This document shows, piece after piece, positions 11,894 to 22,428 of a stretch of 64,000 nt of DNA. Both the position numbers and the translations under genes were made by a program. Origin of the DNA: Pleurotus djamor (lineage: Eukaryota > Basidiomycota > Agaricomycetes > Agaricales > Pleurotaceae); assembly GCA_029747585.1 (NCBI GenBank), contig JAPEVF010000079.1:1-64000 (forward strand), read 5' to 3'. A model generated the notes under the pieces. The model did not search any database, had not been told where the DNA came from, and saw only the letters and a list, made by a program, of their open reading frames with translations. Each line of letters starts with the position of its first letter. Position 1 is the first letter of the stretch.

Positions 11894-12445
11894 CCTTCTC
11901 TTCATCCAATGCACGTTGATTCATCTGCATAGCCAGTGACCCCACAACTTCCGGACGGGGTGTGGCATGGGCTTCTAACCATTCCTGCGCAAATGTAACA
12001 ATATCCAAAATGGCTTCTTGCCCTCGGTGCTTGGGAAGTTCTTGATGGATGATTGCGTGCGTGAGCTTGTGGATTTGGTCTGGTGACAAGCCATTTGTAG
12101 GCTTCTGAATCGATAATGTCGGCGCAGCAACGCCTGGGTATGTCCTGGGTAATCTTGAAACGGACGGTGGGGTTCGAGGAAACAGGGACGATTATGGGCG
12201 CCAGACTCACTTTACATCAAGGTGGAAATAGACCTTGGTAGAACTTGTCGGGTGGGTAACTTTGATAATAAATTCCGGCAGTCGTGTTGCGGCCTACAGG
12301 CACCTTTGAACTCCAAGCCACAGTCATCGGAAACAGATAGGCTTACCTTCCATGCAGTCGGAGGAGGAGGTTCGATAAAGTCCTCGCTATAAATCGCTTT
12401 CAGAGCTGTAATTTCTTCTTGTTGACGTTCCTGGTTGGACTCCAT
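11894..12445 (-). CDS. RWD domain of a GCN2-like eIF2alpha kinase, kinase part absent
   Basis: Spliced exons read MESNQERQQEEITALKAIYS, then FIIKVTHP, VYFHLDVKLPRTYPGVAAP, HRGQEAILDIVTFAQEWLEA and EVVGSLAMQMNQRALDEEK. This is the RWD domain plus linker at the N-terminus of GCN2, the domain that binds Gcn1. Introns lie near 12304-12346 and 12141-12210. GCN2 normally continues for more than 1,000 residues with pseudokinase, kinase and HisRS-like domains. None appears before the next gene starts 600 bp downstream. The start was chosen at 12445 because MESNQ..EEITALKAIY matches the usual RWD beginning; an in-frame ATG exists at 12493. It could be a standalone RWD gene, a truncated paralogue or an assembly collapse. 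Confidence 0.7.
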
Positions 12446-13080
12446 CGTTGGGGGATTCCACGGTGAAGCTGAATGAGGACCAAAAGGCCTCATTCAAACG
12501 TCCATGCTGAATTGGAGTGGGCCCCGCCCCAAAGCAAATTGTGGTGATGGTGGTGGTAAAGAATAAAAAANCGCAAGAAAAAGGCCACGCGATGAAGACG
12601 AGAGAAGGGTCGAATGAACACGCTTTGATGTGACGCACTAAATGGAGTCAACACGAATCACTTCGATCTAATATCTTATCTAACCGCCGGCGTGATCGCA
12701 AGTTCCTAGGCTCTAGCGCTTGTCTCTTGCTTGTCTCTGCGTCCAACTTGAAGAACATTACCATTTTGTTACCATTCGACGGTTTGGCGACGGTTTGGAC
12801 GGTAAATGACATTGATGGAGGTCGTAGAGCGGGGGGAACTTTTGAACTTTTCAAGATGGGTCCTTTCACCTTGCTTTCACCACTGATGTTCTAGGTCCCG
12901 GGCCCGTGGATCTTGGAGTGTGGGTAATGGCGGTCCCAAGTTCTATACGGGCGTAGTAGAAAAGGAAGAGAGAACCTTGAGATCAGTTGGATATCTTACG
13001 GTGACGACGAACCGCTTACAAAATAATGGCCGAGAATTCAGCTCGAAAAGCCGCTGGAGCCAACCCGTGGTCATGTCTTC
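12446..13080. other. Gene-poor stretch
   Basis: Upstream region of the RWD gene with a lone N at 12571 inside a short A-run. Short open frames on both strands (for example 12648-12869 minus) have no recognisable motif. I see no supported gene. Confidence 0.4.
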
Positions 13081-13089
13081 TATCGAGAG

Positions 13090-13760
13090 GAGTCAAATGT
13101 ATTCAATTCTTCCAAAAAGTCTGCGGCGGATTCCGTCCCCACCCCGTTTGCGCAGAAGTGGCTCACAGGCGCAACGAGCAGTCACTAAGACTGAGCAAAC
13201 GAGGGTGATGCTCTGGGTGTCAGCTGGAACATGCGTAGCATGGCGCATCCGCAGGTCTTCAAGTACTGAATCGCGTCGGAGATGACCACATACACACTTC
13301 AAGGTCGAGGTAGCGGAGGTCGTGAGATTGAAGAGTCTTGGTACAAATGCTCGATGGGGGGCCACTTGAGGCTTCCTTCGATCCAAGGAGAAAAATTGAG
13401 CTCCTTCAAGTTCCATGCAAACATAGTATACATGTTGTGAGCAGACCCTGCGATACCTTGAGAGGTGATTAGAACGGATCCTCACGCATATGCAATGGAA
13501 GAAATGCTCCAAACCAATCAGTGTGTTTGGACGAAGCCTTTGCATGCGGGCAACTAGTTGCCAAAGTCGCAAATGTTGGAATGTCGCAGTTAGGCTGTGT
13601 ATAGATCAGCCCGAAATCACGTATTTACCTTCGTATAATTCCCTACTGAGTAAATAGAGTAGTGTCGTACCAAATATACGAGAAACCCCACTGACGATCT
13701 TGCGAGGGTTCTCCTTGGTTCCTACCATCCCGGGTGCGAAGTGAACTCATCTTAAGAGCA
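13090..13760 (-). pseudogene. Possible decayed F-box/LRR-like fragment
   Basis: Several minus-strand frames contain leucine-rich scraps that look like parts of an agaricomycete F-box protein: LKELNFSPWIEGSLKWPP in one frame, HLRLWQLVARMQRL in another and LRYLDLEV in a third. They lie in order but cannot be joined by credible introns into one protein. A possible start is the ATG at about 13750 (MSSLRTRDGRNQG). This is a pattern-level call only; sequence error could also explain the frame changes. Confidence 0.25.
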
Positions 13761-15360
13761 AAATAGAGACGATAGTAGTGAAATAGGTGGGGAGGATATG
13801 CGGGAGACGGTGGTTGGAAGGAAAGGGCTAAAGTCATGTCACGCGACTCGTGACGGGACGCGACGCGACGCGATTCTTCAAAGCCTCAAGTTCTGAATAT
13901 TTGAATCTTTACATACTAAGTTGAGTCACAGCTCGCAACGTTTCCTGTATCTTTGAAGCTGCAAGAGCTTCAATAGTACTGAGACTCAAGTACTGATAGT
14001 TCAGCGTTGCAACGTTGCAACGTTTGTGCCTCCTCATGTTTCCTACCTACTTCTCCGCCACCACACTTACACCTGGACCACATTCGTCGTTTCCCAATAA
14101 TTATATCTAAAGAATGGCGCCAGCTTGTTTCTATGGTTGAAGTCCATCCGAGCTGATTGTCGTCTACCTATTGACCAGTCCTGTGTCAGGGATAAGTAGC
14201 CGCCATTGGACCGTTGCAAACGCAAGCCCCAGATCCTTCGAAAGACGCGCCTACATCGACGCGTTACTCACTTATTCTTACATAGTCATTCCACAAGGGC
14301 TTTATCGATCTCGTTGCGCCTCAGCCAACCATCCCTATATTCGACAGTCAAGGAGCTACACGAAGTATACACTCTGATTTTTTGCTTGACCCCCAAGAGA
14401 GGCTCTGTGGCCGAGTTTTGTACACCACGGGCCTCCAGTGACGAATGTAGCGTCGAAGACGAATCGGAGCCGAACAGTGGAAATGCGTACGTGTTGAAGG
14501 GTTGGGACAAGTATCTTGGAATGGGAAGTAGCCAGAATGATGTCGTGGTAGACAATATACAACAGACACCGGGAAATATGGGAGCTGGAGACGCTGTGAA
14601 TGTTATTCGCGATTTATACTGCGAAGCCAGTTTCAAAATTCGTCTCCGTACGTTCACCCGTTCGGATTTTTGGAAGGACTTCAAAGATACGATGCCGTCG
14701 CGAGAACGATGATTCGTCCGTTGCCCAAGCCATGCGCGATCAACTCGCAGTCGTGTTCCTCGTTTGTGTGGGCAAAGAGGGAGGTGTACGATGATACTAG
14801 GGACAGGCTAATGGGCTTCGCGAACTTTGGCCTGGCATGCTAAATTTAGCTTTTGAAAGTTTCCCACGTGCCACGCCACAAAAAANTTGTCTGGCCTCCA
14901 TCGCTTGAATATGCCGCGCAGTGTCAATAGTAGACCTGCAGAAATCATCTCGCGTCGATCTCGTTCTATTGTAATTCTGACTTCACAGGGCAATGTAACT
15001 TATCTATTGGAGTAAATAATACTCTTACATCGAGAGCCTACAGTCCGTATTCATCGAGATACAAGTTGAATACTTTTTGTGAAAATTATTTGGCCATATT
15101 TGGGGAGTGCCAAGTTCATTGCAAACGGCCATAAGTACTTACTTCCTGCGTCGATATTTTTCCTCCTCCACTCATCTCGACGCCGATGGCATACCCAACA
15201 ATGATATCCTCCCCCCACCTGGATTCTAATCGGGTGTCGATCCACCATCCTCCTGGGCCTATGACCTTGAGAGATAATTCTCAGGGCTTCGAAAGTTGGG
15301 CCTGGAATCTGGAATATCGAAGGACTTCCTTCCCCAGTGTTCCATCACTGCGATCTCACA
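13761..15360. other. Gene-poor stretch upstream of the reverse transcriptase
   Basis: There is no recognisable gene. A plus-strand open frame at 14206-14712 has a modestly protein-like middle (VLKGWDKYLGMGSSQND) but no family I know. A lone N lies at 14886. Direct copies of cgacgcgacgcga at about 13860 form a small simple repeat. A dead 5' region of the downstream retroelement could lie here but cannot be shown. Confidence 0.35.
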
Positions 15361-15387
15361 TAGATGATGTCCTCTGCACATCATCTA
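15361..15387. repeat. Perfect 10-bp inverted repeat, 7-bp loop
   Basis: The arm tagatgatgt (15361-15370) is followed by cctctgc and the exact reverse complement acatcatcta (15378-15387). It sits about 60 bp upstream of the TATA box of the reverse transcriptase gene and could be an operator-like or terminal structure of the element. Confidence 0.75.
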
Positions 15388-15393
15388 GTGCTT

Positions 15394-15427
15394 CTACTGT
15401 GCTATCGATACTACTGTGCCATCGATA
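15394..15427. repeat. Two tandem 17-bp copies upstream of the RT TATA box
   Basis: The unit ctactgtgctatcgata (15394-15410) is followed at once by ctactgtgccatcgata (15411-15427), with one mismatch. The pair ends 21 bp before the TATA box. Its position suggests promoter elements. Confidence 0.75.
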
Positions 15428-15448
15428 CATGAGGCTTTGTGGGTAGAG

Positions 15449-15456
15449 TATAAAAG
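15449..15456 (+). promoter_or_regulatory. TATA box of the reverse transcriptase gene
   Basis: The sequence tataaaag lies 42 bp upstream of the ATG at 15491, a normal spacing for a fungal core promoter with a short leader. Confidence 0.6.
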
Positions 15457-15490
15457 AGCAAATTCCTGAAAAGCTAGGAGACACCTTGAC

Positions 15491-17261
15491 ATGTCTTCTC
15501 TCTCTGATATCCCCCCTCTTCTCTCTCCTCCCCCTCCATTACCGGCCAGTTATACCAGCTCAAACCCAGATATACTACTGCGTATCGAAACACCTTACAA
15601 AGCCGATGCATTTGATCGATTCTTTGCCAATTATCCTCACCTCAAGTCGCGATATCCTCATTTAACCGATAAACTCCGGTGTGGGTTCCCCATGGGCGAC
15701 TTCCCGGAGTCGCTCGATCAGACACAAACTTGGGAAAACGGCCGCTCCGTCCAGGAACACTCCGAATTTGTCGATGAGTACTTTGCAGAGGAAGTTCAAG
15801 CCGGTCGCCTAAGCGGTCCCTATCCGCAGAGTGTAGTAGAAGGCATCCTTGGTGGTCATTTCCAATGTTCGCCCATCACCGTCAACGTGCAGCCTCAAGG
15901 ACTTGGAGAGGAGCCGAAACTACGACTTTGCTCTGATTTCTCAAGGGGATCCAACTCTTATCCTGCAACCAATGACTACTCCGACATTCGTGATTTTCCA
16001 ACACGATTCGATGGCGTCTTACAAGTCGCCGACGAGGTGAGCTTCGTAGTCGATCGAACACTCAATCACCTCTGACTTGAAGTAGGTCGCTAAGGCTCCG
16101 CCCGGCTCTCAAGCAATGACCTTGGATATATCTAAATTCCATCGTAGGACACCAATCGCTCCAGCACATAAGAAGTGGTTTGTCATGCAAGCCAGGCCCG
16201 GTGAATTTTACATCCAGCACTCTTGCCCTTTCGGCGCACGAGCATCCGAAGGCAACTCTGGCGAAGTTGCCAACGCTGCTCTTGATATATGGAGGGAGTT
16301 GGGTGTCCAACGTATATATAAGTGGGCAGACGACATGGTTGTGTTTCGATCTCCCATCGCGCACAACACGTACCCTTACAGTCGCGCCGATGCCCTGGCC
16401 CGTATTGAGAGCCTTGGTATCCCCTGGCATCCAGAGAAGGGACAGGATTTTGCTTCTCAATTCACCTACGTGGGGTTTGAATGGGATCTCAATAGAAAAT
16501 CAGTATCCCTCCCACAACTGAAAAGGGAGGCCTTCCTGCAACGATTGAAGGAATACCTCCAGTTACCCACCGTCTCGCGCATGGATAGCATGATTATCCA
16601 AGGTACCCTCGCCCATGTGGTCTACGTTTATCCTGAAGGACGCACCCGACTCCTCCAGTTATCCCGCTTCATATCGTCTTTTGGAACCTTGGGACCGAAT
16701 GTTCAACAGAAGTTGCCGGTTGATCTCACTCACGATCTATCTTGGTGGAAAGCAACACTGACGCGCGTTGGAGCCTCTCGTAGCGTCGTGCCCAAGATGC
16801 CGGCTCGGGATCTCCATATTAGTGTGGATGCCTCAGGCGATTGGGGTATTGGCATTGTCTTCGGGCGTAGCTGGGATGCGTGGAAGTCTAAACCTGGGTG
16901 GGATGCGACCCCAGGTCGGAATATCGGTTGGCTTGAAGGTGTTGCTGTCGAATTGACTGCATACATCCTGGAATCATGCAACGTCAAAAACACACATGTC
17001 CTCATTCATTCAGACAACCAAGGTGTCATTGGTGCATTCAACAAGGGGACTTCTCGTAATGTTGAAGTCAACCTGTCGATCCAGCGGGCAGGCATATCTC
17101 TGCTTGCTTGCAACAATTCGCTTGAACTCCAATATGTCCGGTCGGAGGACAACCCCGCTGATCCAGTTTCTCGAGGAAAGCTTGGATTCCCTTCCACTCG
17201 CATGCCTCCAATCCAGCTTCCTGAAGAACTACGGCCGTATCTCGAGCGAGCGCACTACTGA
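15491..17261 (+). mobile_element. Reverse transcriptase/RNase H gene, DIRS-like retroelement or derived gene
   Basis: Two exons (15491-16036 and 16086-17261) join across a gtgagc...agtag intron to give about 573 residues. RT motifs are in order: LRLCSDFSRGSN, the motif A aspartate in TLDISKFHRRTPI, motif B CPFGARASEGNSGEVANAAL, and motif C WADDMVVFR with the catalytic ADD. Next come YVGFEWDLN and an RNase H domain with ISVDASGDWGIGIVF, the acidic WLEGVAVELTAYI and HSDNQGVIGAFNKG, ending in NPADPVSRG. This RT-RH arrangement without protease or integrase is typical of fungal DIRS/Ngaro-type proteins. I find no tyrosine recombinase, methyltransferase or gag nearby, so it is either an incomplete element or a captured RT gene. 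There are no internal stops and it has its own TATA box. Confidence 0.8.
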
Positions 17262-17514
17262 TTGCTGCTTTACGTATTCCATGTCCCTCCTACCGATGGT
17301 CATCGAGCTTATTTGCTGATGTTCTGTTTGTGTTTTCAATCGCAAGGGTGTGGCTTAGGCTAGTTGGCTTGTCAATTGATAGTTCTTGAAACAATAAAAT
17401 ATATAACACAAATCCACAAGATAGATAGTACAACTTAACGACGGGACATGCTCAAGAAGCTGGGGGGCTATTCAACACGACCGTCTTCCGGGCTTTCATT
17501 CGCCTCAGCGTCAG

Positions 17515-20500
17515 CTAAGGCACTGGAGGCCTCGCTAAAGGCCAAGGCAATTCAGTACCTTTGAGGATTTGTGGAAGAGCAGCATACCGGAACGCTGTTC
17601 GAAGGCGGGTTTTCAACGATGGGGTCTTAACCCGCTGCTTCTGGAGGAACTCCTGATCCAATTCTACGAAACGTCCATCAGATCGGGTGAGAGTGGTTTG
17701 TACAAGCGAGAAGACTTACTCTTATCGACATTAAATAGTTTCACTTTATCAGGTTCAACACATTGCCTACGAGGATAAGGTATCATTCATATACCAGTAC
17801 ACATGGGTTGATGACATACCAACTATGTTGTTCATCAAAAAANTTGGATAATCTGCTGTTTGTCGCTGTTCAACATTCCGATGATTTGTTCAGGAATTAA
17901 AGGGTCAGATTTATCGCGTATCGTTGCGGGCCACCAGGGGAAGGACACTGAGATACACGCGATAAACACACACGGTAAGTTCGGGAGATAATGAAGAAGC
18001 GTACCAATCTTTGCCCAAACTACATCTCAAGAGATCAGTCAAACAAACTTCAGACGAAAGGAGAAACACACCAATCGTTCCAGGCGGAAATCCTTGTGGT
18101 GAGCTAGTCTGAGGTGGAGGAGGTGGTGGCGGTGGTGGCGTCGGAGATTTGGGAGGTGCAATGTTCACTTCCTGCTCTTCTTCTTGGTTGATTTCGTCCT
18201 CCTCTGGTGCTTCATCGTGATCACTGCTCAATTCGCTAAGAGAAGATGAGTCCTCATGTTCTGGTTCGACATTGACAGCCCACGGTGACTCAAGATGTCG
18301 ACTGGCGAGGACAGACGGTAGCAACCGCGGATCCGGAGGAGGAGCGTACAGGGGAGTAGGGGGAGGTACGCCGGGACCAGCAAGTCTCAACGCTTTCATA
18401 CGTTTGTTCTTCTCGCTGCGAGTGGCTGGCGTATCCAGCTCCTCGATGACATATGAACCATCCAAATTTCGGGATATTGTTGTTGGTAGCATGATTCGAT
18501 CCTGGAGGGTGAGGTTGAGATCATGTTCCTGACCAGTTGTAGAGGGTTGTGAGGGAGAAGAGGGTGTTGGTTCTTCAGCCAAACCAGAGCCTGATGTAGA
18601 CGGTTCGAGCGTCTCATTCTCTTGAGCAGACGTGCTATACACAGAGAGTCTTGAACCTGAGTATTAAATGGTCAATGAAGAGGTAAGAGGCAAACGGTAA
18701 ACGAGGCCACTGACCTGTTCGAGGACGCTTGGTGGGCACCGTAGATTGAGGTGGAGGCAAGGAAGGCTTCTCCGCCCTTCTCCGAGTGCGTTCGGGTAGA
18801 ATCCATCCCGCTTCAAACATAGCAAACGAGTCCCGACTATCGACATCATGCACTATCGACGGATGATGAGGCGAATTGACATTCCTCCGTGGTTTAGCGA
18901 CGGAGAGATCTTCGCGCGAACTATTATCCACTTGTGAAGTAGAAGGATTATTATGATCCTCTGAAATGGGTATGACGCCCGCTTCAGCTTCGAAACTCGC
19001 GGCAGTCGCGGCCTGCTTCCGCGTCCTTGGTGCAATGAGCATGGCTTGAAGGCGCAGGGTTTCTTCCTCGAGCGAATCGCTTTGGCCGACAGTGGCCTCT
19101 TGTGCGGCAGCAACAGTAGCAGCTTGGGCCTCCTTCTGTAAGCGACGAGCAATACGACGCCGCTCGTACTCCTCCGAACGATCTTTCTTCGGAGCTTTGG
19201 TTCTGGATCTCCGGGGCTTAGGAGCCACAGGAGGCGCTGGTGGAGGCGGCTTGGGTTTAGCTACTTCGTAGCTAAAGAGGGAAGACAAAGGGGATTGATC
19301 GGACAAGAAGGATAAATTGTCACGTAAGTCTGTTTGAGAGCTCAATAGTTCCAGTGCAAATTGCGGAGGTTCAAGGTCACCAAGGACGGATTGAGAGGGT
19401 GGTCCATCGACATCCATCTCTGTCGACGCGGAATCAGCTTGAGCAACTTGGGGATGGCGGACACGGAGTTTGTCGAGTTCATCTAGGATAGGTTGGGCGG
19501 AGTTGCGTATTTTGATAGCAGTCTTGTAGTAGGTTGTGCCAGGTTTGTTGTATAGAATGGCATTCGTCAAGACGAGGTCAACATCATCCTTGACAAATAG
19601 ATAAGGCATAAAGCAAGCCACAAGGAATTGTCACGGACCTTGAACTTTTGTACATCCCAATACTCGTGACGGTCAAGTTTCGAATCGATCATGCTCCAGC
19701 ACATAGGACGTTGTACGACATCAAAATAATCGGGAACTTCATTCCTAGACACAGGGTTCTTGAAGTAATTGTTGCGGTCAAAACTACGGAGGAGGTTGAG
19801 AGGAACATTGAGTTGAGCAGAGGTAGAGGCTTACCTCATTATCCTCTCGAACGCCATGCGCAGAGGCGGTTCATGAGGGAGGAAGAATTCAGAAACAATA
19901 TTCTGGATTAGTTCAGCTTGTCTCCGCTTCCTGGCCTCGCGCTTCCGAGTGAGTTCTGTCAGTTCCTTGACTTTCTCTAGGTCCGAGCGCAACTGCTGCA
20001 AAAGCTGAATTGATGGTCAAGAGAGGCACTCAATGAGCATGATTGCACCGTACTCACCTTCAGCTTGAGGGCCTTTTCCTCCTCACTTTGCAGCTTCAGC
20101 CCAGCATTCGCTGTCCAGGGTTCCAAGTGCAACCTCTTCAGTAGTGGTGCCCCCCTTCTCGCCTCGCGCTTCAAACTCCAATACCGGCACACCATATACA
20201 CAAACTCGGGCTTCTTCCGGAGCGAGATTTTGGCGATATACTGTAGGATACGATCTACAATAATCTGCGGCACAAGGGGTGGCCCAGTTTTGTATGTCTT
20301 TGCGTAAGCACGAGCGGTTTTGGAGTGCTTTTCATTCAGGGTGTTGTCACTGGATTCGGCCTGCTCTTCCGCGGCCAAAGCGGCAGCGCGAGCATCTTGT
20401 TGTTCTTTCTGAAGCATGTCGACTGAGTGAGGGCAGGCATTGGTGGAGTGAAAGTGACTCACAGGAAGATGTCGTTCACAGTAACACGTCAGCGTGGTGG

Positions 20501-21664
20501 GTTCAGCGCCAGCTTGACTTTTCATTGGCAAAAGTAGTTTCTCTTTGCGTGCGCATGTGGTATGAAAGGCAAGAAAACAAGATGACTTGGCGCATTGAAT
20601 ACATGCACCTCCTCTATAATCGCATATCGAACAACGCTGACGAGAGGTGAGGATCGGAGCGGAGCGAAGCATCAAGAGGCTTAACTCACCAGTTTCCACC
20701 GCTGTTTAGAAATTCTCTCCACTCCTGTTATAGGCTCCATGAATGATTCATTTGCCACCCTAGTTTCAGGAACCCAGATCGCGCAGAGAAGATGTACCCA
20801 ACCCCCATCAACGGTTTGTTTGAAAGCGCCTCCTTCATTAGGGCAAAGGAGACAGGACTGTTGGAGCTTAGTGACAGAAAGACCGAAGCCAGATGCTCAC
20901 GTACCACTGGGTTTTCTGGCGACACTGTACACTTGCGGCAAAGCCATTGACCTTCCGGAATATACGGAACACCGTAGCAATCTGCGCGAGAATTCGCCCG
21001 GTGCCAAAGACAAGCCATGAAGGACACTCACCCTGATGCACCGCCAAATTACATCCGTCACAGAAGACAATCGCGTTGCTGTTCTCCCCTTCCGAGTCAT
21101 CGCAAACGGCACATGTAGAATCTTCTGAGGGCATGGCAAGATCAGGTTTGGGTATGTTCTTCGTCAAATCAAACCATTCCTTTTCCAAACGATCCATGAC
21201 AATCTCGAAGAGCTCGTAGGAGGCCTTGTTGAGTTGTTCCTTCTTGCGGTCGAGATTGATACTATCCAGCCATTCCTGGTCTGCGAAGGTCAACGAGATT
21301 GTAATTGTAAGTGAAGAAAAGATTACCCACCTTGTTCGTCCATGTCATATTCTACTTGTGTNGCTAGTTCGCTTTCCAGTGGCTCTAGGGACCTTGACTA
21401 GTCGTTCAAAGACTGAGCGCGTTGCCACCCACCAATGTACCGTATGTAGTGTTCGGGCCTCGTGAATTCGGAGAAGTCGTTATCTGGGTACGTATATTGG
21501 GTCCAATATCGTTCACGAAGGAGACGGCACGCACATCCATACGATCTCGCTTGTAGGTCATGAACACCACCAGGTCGCGTCGAATCCTCGTCATCCACTT
21601 TTACAAAAGAGACCTTGGGTAAAGNAGATTGTTCAGGTGGAGAATGTCGCGTTCCTCTCGCCAT
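17515..21664 (-). CDS. BRPF/Nto1-type chromatin reader: EPL1-like, PHD, extended PHD, bromodomain, PWWP
   Basis: The order matches animal BRPF1/peregrin and fungal Nto1, scaffolds of MYST histone acetyltransferase complexes (NuA3, Mst2). The EPL1-like N-terminus reads [14 protein letters not shown] then [15 protein letters not shown]. The first PHD is [20 protein letters not shown] continuing NLAVHQDCYG. The extended PHD runs from [12 protein letters not shown] to [12 protein letters not shown] and CYCERHLP. The bromodomain has [18 protein letters not shown] and [15 protein letters not shown] long disordered Lys/Pro/Glu-rich region follows, then [24 protein letters not shown] and [19 protein letters not shown]. 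The PWWP frame needs the N at 17843 removed; the N at 21362 falls in a GCN alanine codon and the N at 21625 also stays in frame. About ten introns. The stop TAG is at 17515-17517 and the start at 21664. Confidence 0.88.
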
Positions 21665-22428
21665 TTAGGTAGAATTTAGCAAGGAGAGGCAATCGCATGG
21701 AAGGATTCAGAAGGCTAGGAGTCACGACGACGCGGAGACGCCAAGGCACCAGCCCACTCCTAATCATCTGACAGCCCCTGAGAACCCCCTAGCAGTAGCA
21801 TTTGACTCGCAACTCGTTTGTCCATCGTTTCTTTGTCGTTGCTCACCTCTTTCTGGCACATTTTTCGTTACTTTTCTTGAAAAACGGCTTATGCTGACGC
21901 AGTCCGACTTCCAGTCCTCAGCATGCATACTCAAGGTCTGGGGCTGACCCATCCGGTCAAATAACTTGCAGACCATCGCAAGACCGTCGTTTGAACCGAA
22001 TCCGAACTTCTCCCGTTGCCCAAATACGCGTATGTGCAGCTTGAAACGTCTCATCCGCTCGGAAGGAGCGCGAGCAGCAATTAATCAACAACCCTAAAAC
22101 CTGCTTNAATGGCACAATAACGTCCGTCTGCCACGTGCTCTATCTCGGGCCATAACGATGTCAAGGATCTGAACCGCGAGGCAAAGGTGAGGCAGAATGA
22201 CATGATGTAGGGCGTAGGCATGTCCCCAAAATATTACTTAAACCATAGAATATTGGGTTACCCCACAAAATCCTCTTTCCTTCCTTTGTCCTCAGCCTCG
22301 CTAGTCGTAGACTTGTACAACCTCCGAGAGAGTTGTGCATCGACCATCGTTGACGTTCCGCGTGAGTAGTCTGCTAATTTCCGGTGAAAGAGAGCTCACA
22401 CTCNGCAACATATTGACAGTCAAACGTT
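21665..22428. other. Divergent promoter region
   Basis: Divergent upstream region shared by the BRPF-like gene (-) and the RanBD gene (+), with single Ns at 22107 and 22404. A minus-strand open frame at 21764-22054 has no recognisable motif. The AT-rich block near 22228-22260 is a likely core promoter for the plus-strand gene. Confidence 0.4.

Noticed and set aside
11361..12089. 242-codon minus-strand hydrophobic open frame
   Set aside because: It starts inside a real RWD exon and runs through a gtgagt splice donor into low-complexity sequence; the hydrophobic tail is intronic or UTR sequence.
12920..13285. Plus-strand 121-codon open frame
   Set aside because: Basic low-complexity translation, overlapped by better LRR-like scraps on the other strand, with no motif or promoter.
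14206..14712. Plus-strand 168-codon open frame
   Set aside because: No recognisable family, poor ATG context and no splice partners; left as anonymous sequence.
18272..18532. Gly-rich plus-strand open frame
   Set aside because: Antisense to the Pro-rich tail of the BRPF-like gene.
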